Positions 7,365-14,755 are shown, numbered from the stretch's first letter. The stretch is DNA of 17,904 nt from an uncultured Clostridia bacterium (GCA_934255435.1 CAKQNZ010000024.1:1-17904), one strand, 5' to 3'. A program made the numbers and translations. The notes: generated by a model not told the origin, from the letters alone.

Positions 7365-7496
7365 ATGAAAAACAGCAAAACAACAAACAGACAGAACAAT
7401 AAACAGTCTGAAAACACAAACAGACAGTCTGAGAACAGACAGGAAAACAAAAATGATAAGAGCCAGGCCGAAAAAACGGAAAGATACGGCCAGTAA
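7365..7496 (+). CDS. Small repetitive hydrophilic peptide (43 aa), unknown function
   Basis: ATG 7365 has a strong ribosome site (GAGGAGGGATG, spacing about 7) and opens a 43-residue frame ending in TAA. The product is very rich in Asn, Gln, Lys, Ser and Glu, has no hydrophobic stretch and no Cys, and repeats short units (NRQNN, KQSEN, RQSEN, RQEN). At DNA level ACAAACAGACAG occurs twice and CAGTCTGA recurs. It should be soluble and disordered. It lies 73 bases after the moaB/MOSC stop and before a hairpin, so it may be the last gene of the moa transcript or a separate unit. I do not recognise the family. A spore-associated small protein is conceivable but unsupported. Confidence 0.5.
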   Translation: MKNSKTTNRQNNKQSENTNRQSENRQENKNDKSQAEKTERYGQ

Positions 7497-7533
7497 CCTC
7501 ATAGAATGACATTGGCATAAGTCATTAAAGTAT

Positions 7534-7581
7534 AAGACCGGCAGAAAAGGCATATCGGGGAATAGGCCATCTGCCGGTCTT
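7534..7581. terminator. Hairpin between the convergent moa and MATE units
   Basis: A perfect 12-bp inverted repeat (AAGACCGGCAGA / TCTGCCGGTCTT) encloses a 24-base loop. On the plus strand it runs into TTTGATTTTCT, a modest U-rich tail, so it probably ends the moa/small-peptide transcript. On the minus strand it could help end MATE transcription. A second small hairpin (7607-7626, TGCTGC/GCAGCA) lies nearer the MATE stop. Confidence 0.65.
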
Positions 7582-7676
7582 TGATTTTCTCTAAAAGGCT
7601 ATGATCTGCTGCAAACTGACGCAGCACTCACATCCATATAAATTTTGCATCAGCGGTATCGTTCCCGCCTGGCACA

Positions 7677-9041
7677 TCAGATTTCAGTCTGTACTGCAGA
7701 CGCCTGCCCTGCATCCTGCCTTGTGGCTTTCCTGTAAACGAAATACGATATGAATGCTGCGACTATCTCTGTTATCCAGAACGCATGCCACACGCCTGCC
7801 GCCCCCATCATCCTGCTGAGGATGAATGCTGCCGGCAGTATGAATACGATATATCTTATCAGAGATATCACAAGGGATGCATTACCTTTGCTGAGGCCCT
7901 CCAGTGCTCCGGAAAGCACAACTGCTACAGAAGAAACGATGAATCCCGCACTTATTATCCTCAGCGCCGGAGCTCCCAGTGCTATCAGCTTTACATCGCC
8001 GGTATATATACCCATCAGCTGCTCTGCCATCAGAAGGCATACTACAGTCCCCATCACCATGATAGCTGCCACCAGTACCGTGGAAGTCCTGACGATGGAC
8101 TTCACTCTGCCGTGCTCTCCTGCACCGTAATTGTATCCCACAAGAGGCCTTATGCCCTGTACTACACCGTTTGCAGAAAGATAAAGAAAAGTCTGCAGCT
8201 TGTAGAACACACCAAGCACGAAGACATACCCTGCCGAATAAGAGGCCAGTATCCCATTGAGTACTGACACCTGCACCGATGGCAGCGCTATATTCAGCGT
8301 CGCCGCATTCCCTACGGAATACAGTTTCTTCATCATGTAAAACCTTGGTCTCCAGTGCTTTATACTGAGTTTCACCGGCAGCGGATCTTTCCTGTACATG
8401 ATGAAATATATCAGGACAGGCAGAGTCTGACCTATGCCTGTAGCCAGTGCAGCACCCCTTATACCCATTTCCGGGAATGGTCCTATGCCGAATATCATCA
8501 GCGGATCCAGGATGATATTTATTATGCAGCCTGTTGCGAGGCAGAACATGGTGGATTTCATCCGGCCGGTGGACTGGAATATCTTTTCCAGTGCCATTGC
8601 CGTACAGTCCATCGGTGCGAACAGAAACAGCACTCCCGTATAAGCGATCCCGTACTCTATCGTCTGCGCATCGCTGCTGAACATGCTCATGAACCATGGC
8701 ATCACTGCAATACAAACCACCATCAGCACCAGCCCGTGAAGTATGCTCAGCACTGTCCCGCTGCTGGCAGCCCTGTCCGCTTCATCAGTTTTCCCGGCAC
8801 CCATGTAGAACGCTACCACCGCGTTTATCCCGATGCCGAACCCCACCGCTGCCGCATGCACGAAATTCTGTACAGGGAAAAGCAGCGAAAGCGCAGTCAT
8901 TGCGCTGCTGCTCATCTTTGCCACGAAGAACGAGTCTACTATATTGTACAACGCGTTCACTGCCATGGATATAGCCATGGGGTACGACATGGACAGCACC
9001 AGAGGCATTACCTTCTTTTCCTTCATAAACGTCTGATCCAT
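7677..9041 (-). CDS. MATE-family multidrug/metabolite exporter
   Basis: The 454-residue membrane protein has about twelve hydrophobic segments in two homologous halves, the MATE layout. The first helix holds 'PLVLSMSYPMAISMAVNALYN', which runs into 'IVDSFFVAKM', the typical MATE opening. The middle has 'CIINIILDPLMIFGIG' and 'GIRGAALATGIGQ'. The second half has 'GIRPLVGYNYGAG'. Such proteins export organic cations or metabolites using a Na+ or H+ gradient; the substrate here is unknown. Translation starts at 9041 after an AAGGA ribosome site. The gene has its own promoter about 290 bases upstream and a leader with a terminator, so expression is probably controlled by premature termination. 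Confidence 0.92.
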   Translation of the reverse strand: MDQTFMKEKKVMPLVLSMSYPMAISMAVNALYNIVDSFFVAKMSSSAMTALSLLFPVQNFVHAAAVGFGIGINAVVAFYMGAGKTDEADRAASSGTVLSILHGLVLMVVCIAVMPWFMSMFSSDAQTIEYGIAYTGVLFLFAPMDCTAMALEKIFQSTGRMKSTMFCLATGCIINIILDPLMIFGIGPFPEMGIRGAALATGIGQTLPVLIYFIMYRKDPLPVKLSIKHWRPRFYMMKKLYSVGNAATLNIALPSVQVSVLNGILASYSAGYVFVLGVFYKLQTFLYLSANGVVQGIRPLVGYNYGAGEHGRVKSIVRTSTVLVAAIMVMGTVVCLLMAEQLMGIYTGDVKLIALGAPALRIISAGFIVSSVAVVLSGALEGLSKGNASLVISLIRYIVFILPAAFILSRMMGAAGVWHAFWITEIVAAFISYFVYRKATRQDAGQASAVQTEI

Positions 9042-9138
9042 AGATCTTCATTCCTTTCGTCAATTGATGATATCGCTCTCATGTGTCTTTCCCGTCGTCC
9101 CGGCAGTTCACTGCATCACAAAGATATGGAACACACAC

Positions 9139-9178
9139 AAAAAAACACACGAGAACATTACTGTAATGTCTTCGTGTG
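9139..9178 (-). terminator. Intrinsic terminator inside the MATE leader
   Basis: On the minus strand CACACGA-AG-ACATTA-CAG-TAATGT-TC-TCGTGTG forms a 15-bp stem with one mismatch and a 3-base loop, followed by seven U's. It lies downstream of the MATE promoter and about 100 bases before the MATE start codon. That is the position of an attenuator, not of an end-of-gene terminator. Confidence 0.85.
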
Positions 9179-9324
9179 GCGAAAAGTAAAGGCTCTGCAA
9201 CATCTCTGTCTTACACAGGCTGCATCTGCCTTTAGAAAAATCCACGCCCCATCGCACCGGTCTTCGCTTTATACAGTGAGCCCCGTCAGCCCTGTTCCGA
9301 GCCGCGCTGCGATGCGGTTTTGTA
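9179..9324 (-). ncRNA. Candidate structured leader (riboswitch-like) of the MATE gene
   Basis: Between the predicted start (about 9324) and the leader terminator, the RNA can form two domains. Domain 1 (9314 down to 9250) is closed by CATCGCA/TGCGATG, a perfect 7-bp stem around 51 bases. Domain 2 (9233 down to 9188) is closed by AAAGGC/GCCTTT and contains TGCA/TGCA and CTGT-GTAAG-ACAG with internal loops. The order aptamer-like RNA, terminator, transporter gene is that of a transcription-control riboswitch. I compared it by eye with FMN, TPP, cobalamin, SAM, guanidine, THF, T-box and preQ1 signatures and found no match. A six-codon frame (MGRGFF, 9252-9232) lies in it without a ribosome site. 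Confidence 0.45.
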
Positions 9325-9330
9325 ATTAAG

Positions 9331-9359
9331 ATTCTAACACCGGATCCGCCTGCTGTCAA
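9331..9359 (-). promoter_or_regulatory. Promoter of the MATE gene
   Basis: The minus strand has TTGACA (9359-9354), a 17-base spacer and TAGAAT (9336-9331). The predicted start near 9324 gives a leader of about 280 bases. The -35 lies in the loop of an inverted repeat (9342-9376). Confidence 0.8.
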
Positions 9360-9376
9360 TCATTACAGGCAGATCC
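9342..9376. repeat. Inverted repeat flanking the MATE -35 element
   Basis: On the minus strand GGATCTGCCTG and CAGGCGGATCC form 11-base arms with one mismatch, separated by 13 bases that contain the TTGACA -35. This could be the operator of a dimeric repressor. The lack of a U-tract argues against a terminator for the upstream dehydrogenase operon. Confidence 0.45.
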
Positions 9377-9452
9377 GTATTCCCATTTATGTTTCGCATT
9401 TACATTCATATCTGACAGTTGACCCTGAGCATTTCAACATTTCACATATCGT

Positions 9453-9473
9453 CTGCAACCGGGTCCCCGGCAG
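9453..9473 (-). other. GC-rich hairpin right after the interrupted dehydrogenase gene
   Basis: The minus strand reads CTG-CCGG-GGAC-CCGG-TTG-CAG directly after the dehydrogenase stop codon. There is no U-tract, so it may only protect or pause the 3' end of the operon transcript. I found no better terminator in 9361-9474. Confidence 0.3.
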
Positions 9474-9474
9474 A

Positions 9475-10257
9475 TCATACCCCGGATTCCATTTCCACAG
9501 CTTTGAGAATGCAGTCCATCGCTTTTACAGGATGTCCTGCCTTCACGCCTCCGTCGATATAAATATCCTCGCCGGTTATATACCTGCAGTCATCACATGC
9601 CAGGAAGTAGAACAATGCAGCTGCCTCTTCCGGACAGCACATCCTTCCCAGCGGAGTTATGGCACCCACCACCAGCAATTCGGTCTCACAGCCTTCTGCA
9701 TATGCCATCGGAGTATCTATAGTGTTCGGACATATGCAGTTCACTCTTATTCCCCTGGCTGCATATTCGATAGCAGCAGCTTTAACGATACCTACGATCG
9801 CTATTTTAGACGCTATATACGATCCATATCCTGCGAAATCTCAGTTCGCTGAATTCGATGCCGTGCATGCGATACTGCCCCCGTCACGCATATATTTTGC
9901 TCCGTATTTTATTCCAAGCAACGCGCCTATGGTGTTTACTCTGAACAGCCGCTCATAATCCCCGACTACTGCATCATCTATCAGCTGTTCCGGCATTATG
10001 ATACCTGCATTGTTTATCACCACATCCAGCGGGCCATGCTTTTCGGCAGCTGTCTTCATCAGATTCTCCACGTCTTTTTCAACACTGACATCCGCCTGAA
10101 CAAAATCACACCCCAGCTCCTCCGCCAGGTCAGTGCAGTCACGGTAGTCCCCCATAACGACCTTTGCTCCACCTTCCAGGAACATTTTAACAGTCGCAAG
10201 ACCAAGACCGGATCCCCCTCCGGTCACAACAACAACTTTATCTTTTACTGAAAACAT
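9475..10257 (-). pseudogene. Short-chain dehydrogenase interrupted by one in-frame TGA
   Basis: Read through a TGA at 9843-9841, one frame encodes a 260-residue classical SDR. It has nucleotide-binding 'VTGGGSGLG' (about 12-20), 'NNAG' (about 86-89), 'TAS' with the catalytic Ser, then, after the TGA, 'YIASK' with the catalytic Tyr and Lys, and a C-terminal 'PLGRMCCPEEAA...YITGEDIYIDGG'. The Ser-to-Tyr spacing is the usual 13. The TGA falls between these catalytic residues, so the 138-residue product would be inactive. The 121 codons after the TGA hold no other stop or shift, so the lesion is recent, a sequence error, or is read through. AGGAGG precedes the start. It is the last gene of the sigma-54 operon, 78 bases after another SDR. 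Confidence 0.8.
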
Positions 10258-10286
10258 CGACTCCTCCTTGATTACATACCGGATAT

Positions 10287-10320
10287 GCAGGTGGCTGATA
10301 AACAGTTCTCATCCACCTGC
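10287..10320. repeat. Inverted repeat between the two dehydrogenase genes
   Basis: GCAGGTGG and CCACCTGC form a perfect 8-bp inverted repeat around 18 bases, in the 78-base gap between the two SDR genes. On the coding (minus) strand it is not followed by U's, so an RNA stability or processing element is more likely than a terminator. Confidence 0.45.
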
Positions 10321-10335
10321 CTCTTACTGTTATTT

Positions 10336-11136
10336 TTAATAATACAGCTCCGATGGCCCCTTGTATTCCTGGATGGTATTGCCGCCGTCCACCACCAGTG
10401 ATTCTCCCGTGATATACGAAGCCCTGTCTGATGCAAGGAAAACTATAGCGTTTGCCACCTCTTCCGCATCAGCACTTCTCCTCATCGGCGTATTGAGACC
10501 GCCTGCCGCTTCGCTCTCTGTCTGTGACGCCGTTGCGATCCAGCCCGGCAGGACATTGTTCACCGTTACACCATACACGCCTGTCTCTATAGCAAGTGCC
10601 CGGCTCATTCCTATGATACCTGCCTTGGCAGCGCTGTAGGCTGCTTCTCCCGGATTGCTGACAACCGGACCCGTCACAGAAGAGACATTGACGATCCTGC
10701 CATATTTCTTACCCACCATATAAGGCAGCACCTGCTTTGTCACATTGAAGCAGATATTCAGGTTCCTGTTTATGGACGTGTCCCAGCTCTCATAGCTCAC
10801 ATGCATGATGTCGCTGAAATCCTCCTCTTCTCCAACCTGCGTCATCCCGGCATTGTTGACGAGGACGTCTATACCGCCAAAATCGTCCGCGATCTGCTTT
10901 ACCACGGCAGCAACCTGCGCCCTGTCCATGAGATCGGCGATATAGCCTCTGGCCTCTATCCCCATAGAAACCAGCTCCTCAGCCCTCTGATATATACGGT
11001 CTGTAGTTGCGATCAATGCGATCCGGCCGCCGTTTTCTCCAAGTATCCTCGCCGCAGAGAATCCTATTCCTGTAGGACTTCCCGCCCCTGTTATGAGACA
11101 TGTCTGTCCGGTAAAGTCAATAAACGGATTATTCAT
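10336..11136 (-). CDS. Short-chain dehydrogenase/reductase (SDR)
   Basis: The 266-residue classical SDR has the Rossmann motif 'TGAGSPTGIGF' (16-26), 'LVNNAGMTQ' near residue 92, the catalytic Ser in 'VNVSSVTG', 'YSAAK' with the catalytic Tyr and Lys, and the C-terminal 'YITGESLVVDGG'. It should oxidise or reduce an alcohol/carbonyl with NAD(P). The residue after the first beta-alpha unit does not let me decide the cofactor. I start at ATG 11136 because AAGGAG lies 8 bases upstream; an in-frame GTG three codons earlier is fused to that ribosome site. It follows the aminotransferase by 58 bases and precedes a second SDR, so all three enzymes probably serve one pathway of unknown substrate. Confidence 0.9.
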   Translation of the reverse strand: MNNPFIDFTGQTCLITGAGSPTGIGFSAARILGENGGRIALIATTDRIYQRAEELVSMGIEARGYIADLMDRAQVAAVVKQIADDFGGIDVLVNNAGMTQVGEEEDFSDIMHVSYESWDTSINRNLNICFNVTKQVLPYMVGKKYGRIVNVSSVTGPVVSNPGEAAYSAAKAGIIGMSRALAIETGVYGVTVNNVLPGWIATASQTESEAAGGLNTPMRRSADAEEVANAIVFLASDRASYITGESLVVDGGNTIQEYKGPSELYY

Positions 11137-11194
11137 TTCGATCACTCCTTGTTTTCTGATTCCATATCGGCAGTATATTCCGCCTTTATACAGT

Positions 11195-12598
11195 TTACCT
11201 GTTATTTACGGAAACTTCAACAAGCTCTGCTATACAATCGTCCCATACCCGGATAAGTCTGTCTATATCTTCATCCGACGTTACAGGCGATATCAGCATC
11301 ATATTGTGGAATGGCGTTATCAGTATCCCTCTGTTGGACAGATAAATATGGGTGTAGTACATCAGCTGCCAGTCGAAGTTGTTCTTGGCCTCCGTTCCGT
11401 TTTTCGGCAGCGTCGGCATGAACTGCATCTCGCATCTCGCTCCCGATCTTGTCAGGCTCCATGGCACACCGTGCTTCTTAAGCACTGCTTCAAGTCCATC
11501 GGAAAGTCTGTTCTGTCCTCTGAACATCTTCTCGAAAGCTTCTTCCGTCGCCACCTCAGCCAGTGTCACTCTCATGGCGGCTATGGCGAACTGATTCGCA
11601 GCCAGCGTTCCGCCGATGCCCATAGGATCGGAGACGCCTGCATTGCCGTAGGTCTCATTTATCTTGTCTGTGATCTCCTTTGTGAATCCGTATACAGCCA
11701 CAGGGATACCTCCTGCTATGGATTTGCCCAGTGTCACGAAGTCCGGTCTGAGTCCATGCGCTGCAGTGTATCCGCCGTATCCGTTGGAAAGTGTATGAGT
11801 TTCATCGATTATCATATACGATCCGTATTTGTCACAGAGCTCACGCAGTCCTTCGAGATATCCTTCAGCAGGAAGCACCATTCCGCAGTTGGTCATCACA
11901 GGTTCCAGCAGCACTGCCGCTACATCTCTGTGAGCCAGCTCACGCTCAGCCGCTTCAAGATCATTGAACTCCACTACCCTGGTGAGCTGATCCTTCGGAA
12001 GCCCCGGATTAGAATCGTATTCGGTCCTCAGCGCCAGTTTCCCTTCTTCGTTTATATGCGGCAGAGTCTCGTCCAGACTGCCGTGGTAGCATTCCTGCAT
12101 CACCATGATCTTAGGCCTTCCGGTCAGCGCTCTGGCATTACGTATGACATAACGGTTAGCTTCCGTAGCTGTCATCGCCACCTGCCATGTAGGCAGACCG
12201 AAACGCTTCTCCAGTTCCTTCCCTATTTCAAGAGCATCCAGAGTCGGCATCATCGTCGTTATACCGTTCCTCACCTGCTGACACACTTTGTCAGCAGTAG
12301 CCTCAGGCGAATGTCCGAACATGGCTCCGGTATCCCCCAGACAGAAATCTACATATTCGTTTCCATCTATATCATAGCATCTGTCCCCCTGAGCCTTTTC
12401 AAGGAATACCGGATGCTCCGTGCCCCAGTCTCCCATCCACGGCATAGGCACGCCGTTCAGCAGATTCTCATGAGCCTTGTCGAAGGCTGCCTTGCTCTTC
12501 TTCGTCCTCTCATTGAAGACACGATCCTCTCTGGCTCTCAGCACTGCCAGCTGTTCATCAGTTACAAGACGGTAAGGGCTTTTTTTATCTGTTATCAT
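11195..12598 (-). CDS. Class III PLP-dependent aminotransferase (glutamate-1-semialdehyde aminotransferase-like)
   Basis: This 467-residue fold-type I aminotransferase has Asp265 in 'MIIDETHTLS' (pairs with the PLP ring nitrogen), Lys292 in 'TLGKSIAGG' (Schiff base), and 'TATEANRYVIRNARALTGR' (143-161) in place of the common GSAM 'SGTEA' loop, followed by 'ECYHGSLDE'. It is longer than GSAM (about 430) owing to an N-terminal extension of about 55 residues. No haem genes are near, so haem synthesis is unlikely. An amino-acid or amino-alcohol catabolic role with the two downstream SDRs is inferred. I start at ATG 12598 because AAGGAG is 8 bases upstream; the in-frame TTG two codons earlier is too close. 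A sigma-54 promoter precedes it. Confidence 0.88.
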   Translation of the reverse strand: MITDKKSPYRLVTDEQLAVLRAREDRVFNERTKKSKAAFDKAHENLLNGVPMPWMGDWGTEHPVFLEKAQGDRCYDIDGNEYVDFCLGDTGAMFGHSPEATADKVCQQVRNGITTMMPTLDALEIGKELEKRFGLPTWQVAMTATEANRYVIRNARALTGRPKIMVMQECYHGSLDETLPHINEEGKLALRTEYDSNPGLPKDQLTRVVEFNDLEAAERELAHRDVAAVLLEPVMTNCGMVLPAEGYLEGLRELCDKYGSYMIIDETHTLSNGYGGYTAAHGLRPDFVTLGKSIAGGIPVAVYGFTKEITDKINETYGNAGVSDPMGIGGTLAANQFAIAAMRVTLAEVATEEAFEKMFRGQNRLSDGLEAVLKKHGVPWSLTRSGARCEMQFMPTLPKNGTEAKNNFDWQLMYYTHIYLSNRGILITPFHNMMLISPVTSDEDIDRLIRVWDDCIAELVEVSVNNR

Positions 12599-12651
12599 TT
12601 TCAACTCTCCTTATATTTTAATCGGGTTCTGTAACATACGACCATATAAAA

Positions 12652-12667
12652 TGCAAACACCGTGCCA
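12652..12667 (-). promoter_or_regulatory. Sigma-54 (-24/-12) promoter of the aminotransferase-SDR operon
   Basis: The minus strand reads TGGCACGGTGTTTGCA, an exact match to the RpoN consensus TGGCACG-N4-TTGCW. It lies 54 bases before the aminotransferase ATG, between that gene and the sigma-54 activator gene. Transcription would start near 12640. Weak candidate activator sites lie 85-95 bases upstream (12748-12758, imperfect palindrome GGCGTTGCACC) and at 12697-12711 (CTCG-N7-CGAG). Confidence 0.9.
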
Positions 12668-12781
12668 TACGTCGCTATATTCCCGGTAAATTCCCCCTCG
12701 GCCTCCGCGAGCCCTGTATTTCCAGTGCTCATGTAAAATCACACCGGGGCGTTGCACCTGCTTCCACACTGTTTTTTCTTG

Positions 12782-12842
12782 AAAAGAAAAAAGCCGTATT
12801 ATTATTTTTAATAAAATTAATTATCAAAAACAATAATACGGC
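12782..12842 (-). terminator. Terminator of the sigma-54 activator gene
   Basis: On the minus strand an 11-bp perfect stem (GCCGTATTATT / AATAATACGGC), extendable by TTTTT/AAAAA, is followed by TTTTTTCTTTTC. It lies 14 bases after the activator stop and insulates the activator transcript from the sigma-54 promoter downstream. Confidence 0.88.
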
Positions 12843-12856
12843 ACCTTTGACATGTT

Positions 12857-14596
12857 TCAGTTTTTCAGCCCCAGTTCCTGCATCTTCCTGTACAGAGACG
12901 ACTCGCTTATCCCCAGCATCTCCGACGCTTTTCGCTTGCCTTCACGTCCCAGACCTGATTTTTTCAGAGCATCCTCTATTATAAGCTTCTGGGCATGCGC
13001 CGTCTGTTCCTTCAGCGTGCCGCCTCCCGGATAATGCGAAACGCCTGCTTTCATCCTCAGTCTTTCCGGCAGGTTCTCCTTCTGTATCGCGCTGCCGTTT
13101 TCCATATTCACTGCGTACTCCACGACGTTCTCCAGCTCCCTGACGTTACCGGGCCATCCATAATCATTCAGTATTTTCAGCGACTCATCGCTGAACCCCT
13201 CCACGGACTTGCCCACTATTGCATTGAACTTTCTCAGCGCGCTGTCCAGCATATATCCGATATCCTCAGTACGCTCTCTCAACGAAGGTATATGCAGCGG
13301 GATCACGTTCAGCCTGAAATACAGATCCTCCCTGAATTCACTGCGGGCTATCATCTCTTCGAGATCCTTATTGGTAGCTGCGATTATACGTACATCTATA
13401 TCCAGTGAAGATGTGCCGCCTATCCTTTCCACGGTGCGGTTCTGCAACACGCGCAGTATCTTCACCTGCATATGGAGAGGCATGTCACCGATCTCGTCAA
13501 GGAATATAGTCCCGTGGTCTGCCAGCTCGAATTTACCCGGTCTGCCCTTCCTGTCTGCCCCGGTGAACGCCCCTTTTTCATATCCGAACAGCTCGCTTTC
13601 CAGCAGTGCATCCGGTATGGCTGCGCAGTTTATGGCTATGAACGGCTTGTCTGCTCTGTGACTGCGGGCATGTATGGCCCTGGCGAACATCTCCTTGCCG
13701 GTGCCGCTCTCTCCGGTTATCAGTATCGTGGATGTACCGTCGGACACCTGCATTGCCCGCTGTTTCAGGCGCTTCATTTTCTCGCTGACACCGTATATAT
13801 CATCAAAGGTGACCTTGTTGTTTATGCGAGTCATCTCGCCTGCGTTGCGTGTCTCTTTATCGTAGTCTTTCAACAGCAGCATCACACCGTGATCGGGTAT
13901 GGGTATGGTGGATACCATCAGCCTTCTGGCGCTCCCGCCGCCGCGGCAGATCAGCTCCCGGTCTGTATGACTTTCCAGATCACCAGGCGTCAGCTCATTT
14001 TCCGGGAACATATCGACTATATCCCTTCCCGTCAGCTCGTCCCTGCTTCTGCCGAACAGCTGCTCTGCGGCGAAATTACAGGAGAATATGCAGCCTTCAT
14101 TGTCAACCGCCACAAGGCCGTCAGGCATGGATTCCAGCAGCGCCGCAAGTTTCCTGCTGCTCTGGGCCTCCACCAGCTTTCCGGATATGAGCTCCGACAT
14201 GCGCCTCAGAAAATTCAGCAGGCTGTCTCTGCCAGCCTTCATCCTGCTTCTCTGCTCCTCAGTGAACGCTATGAGCCCTATTATACCCAGCGTCTCTGTT
14301 CCCATCTTTATCGGGCATGCGATCTCCGCCAGTTCCTCTTCCATCGGCGAATAGTACATGACGTCTTCAGCTATATCCATACATACATATTCTATTCCGC
14401 TGCGCAGTATCTCCGCGTATATGTACGGCGAATCCAGATCTCCGCCTTCTTCATATGTCCCCAGCTTGGCTGCATACCGGCCGGTGCCTCCTATTATCTT
14501 CAGTTTATCATCGACTATCTCAGTCTCTATACCTATCGCTGCAGTTATAGCGTCAGCCACCTGCATGACCGTATCCTCTATATGTGACAGTTCCAT
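12857..14596 (-). CDS. Sigma-54-dependent transcriptional activator (sensor-PAS-AAA+-Fis HTH)
   Basis: This 579-residue enhancer-binding protein has four parts. Residues 1-140 are a possible GAF-like sensory domain I cannot assign to a ligand. Residues about 150-250 are a PAS domain ('LLESMPDGLVAVDNEGCI'). Residues about 265-500 are the AAA+ domain, with Walker A 'GESGTGKE' (295-302), the sigma-54 contact loop 'GAFTGA' (342-347) and Walker B 'IFLDEIGD' (364-371). The C-terminus (about 535-575) is a Fis-type helix-turn-helix. There is no receiver domain, so it probably senses a small molecule directly. It almost certainly activates the adjacent sigma-54 promoter. I start at ATG 14596, 8 bases after AGAGGTG; an in-frame ATG seven codons earlier lies upstream of that ribosome site. 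Confidence 0.93.
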   Translation of the reverse strand: MELSHIEDTVMQVADAITAAIGIETEIVDDKLKIIGGTGRYAAKLGTYEEGGDLDSPYIYAEILRSGIEYVCMDIAEDVMYYSPMEEELAEIACPIKMGTETLGIIGLIAFTEEQRSRMKAGRDSLLNFLRRMSELISGKLVEAQSSRKLAALLESMPDGLVAVDNEGCIFSCNFAAEQLFGRSRDELTGRDIVDMFPENELTPGDLESHTDRELICRGGGSARRLMVSTIPIPDHGVMLLLKDYDKETRNAGEMTRINNKVTFDDIYGVSEKMKRLKQRAMQVSDGTSTILITGESGTGKEMFARAIHARSHRADKPFIAINCAAIPDALLESELFGYEKGAFTGADRKGRPGKFELADHGTIFLDEIGDMPLHMQVKILRVLQNRTVERIGGTSSLDIDVRIIAATNKDLEEMIARSEFREDLYFRLNVIPLHIPSLRERTEDIGYMLDSALRKFNAIVGKSVEGFSDESLKILNDYGWPGNVRELENVVEYAVNMENGSAIQKENLPERLRMKAGVSHYPGGGTLKEQTAHAQKLIIEDALKKSGLGREGKRKASEMLGISESSLYRKMQELGLKN

Positions 14597-14629
14597 ATCA
14601 TCCGCACCTCTTATCATTGGTCTACATCA

Positions 14630-14658
14630 ATGATACCATCATACATTCGATCCATCAA
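14630..14658 (-). promoter_or_regulatory. Housekeeping promoter of the sigma-54 activator gene
   Basis: The minus strand has TTGATG, a 17-base spacer and TATCAT. A start near 14623 gives a leader of about 27 bases that carries the AGAGGTG ribosome site. The direct repeat TGATGG occurs twice here (near the -35 and just before the -10). Confidence 0.6.
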
Positions 14659-14671
14659 TCCCGGCCGCGAC

Positions 14672-14700
14672 TTTACATATCACCCGCGATGTGTTATCAT
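14672..14700 (+). promoter_or_regulatory. Promoter of the SCIFF locus
   Basis: TTTACA (14672-14677), a 17-base spacer and TATCAT (14695-14700), with a TG one base before the -10 (extended -10). It is divergent from the activator promoter, and the two -35 elements are 13 bases apart. Confidence 0.7.
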
Positions 14701-14755
14701 TGAAGCTGTTGAAAAACAGATTACTAGTAATTTTAAAAGAAAGGTGGAATTCCAT

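Noticed and set aside
9232..9252. Six-codon leader peptide (MGRGFF) in the MATE leader as an attenuation peptide.
   Set aside because: There is no ribosome site before its ATG and the ATG lies in the closing stem of domain 1; chance is more likely.
9108..9359. An 83-codon minus-strand frame upstream of the MATE gene.
   Set aside because: It would start within the promoter -35 and run through the leader and terminator hairpin; the structure explains the region better.
9475..9744. A separate small gene starting at GTG 9744 for the second half of the interrupted dehydrogenase.
   Set aside because: An AGGGG lies upstream by chance, but the product would lack the cofactor-binding half and the catalytic Tyr-Lys; it is best seen as the 3' part of one broken gene.
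11093..12634. A 513-codon open frame on the plus strand opposite the aminotransferase.
   Set aside because: Composition is Arg/His/Ser-rich nonsense without family motifs, and the opposite strand encodes a clear class III aminotransferase with PLP residues.
13472..14587. A 371-codon open frame on the plus strand opposite the sigma-54 activator.
   Set aside because: It is a frame shadow of the activator, whose AAA+ motifs are all intact on the minus strand.
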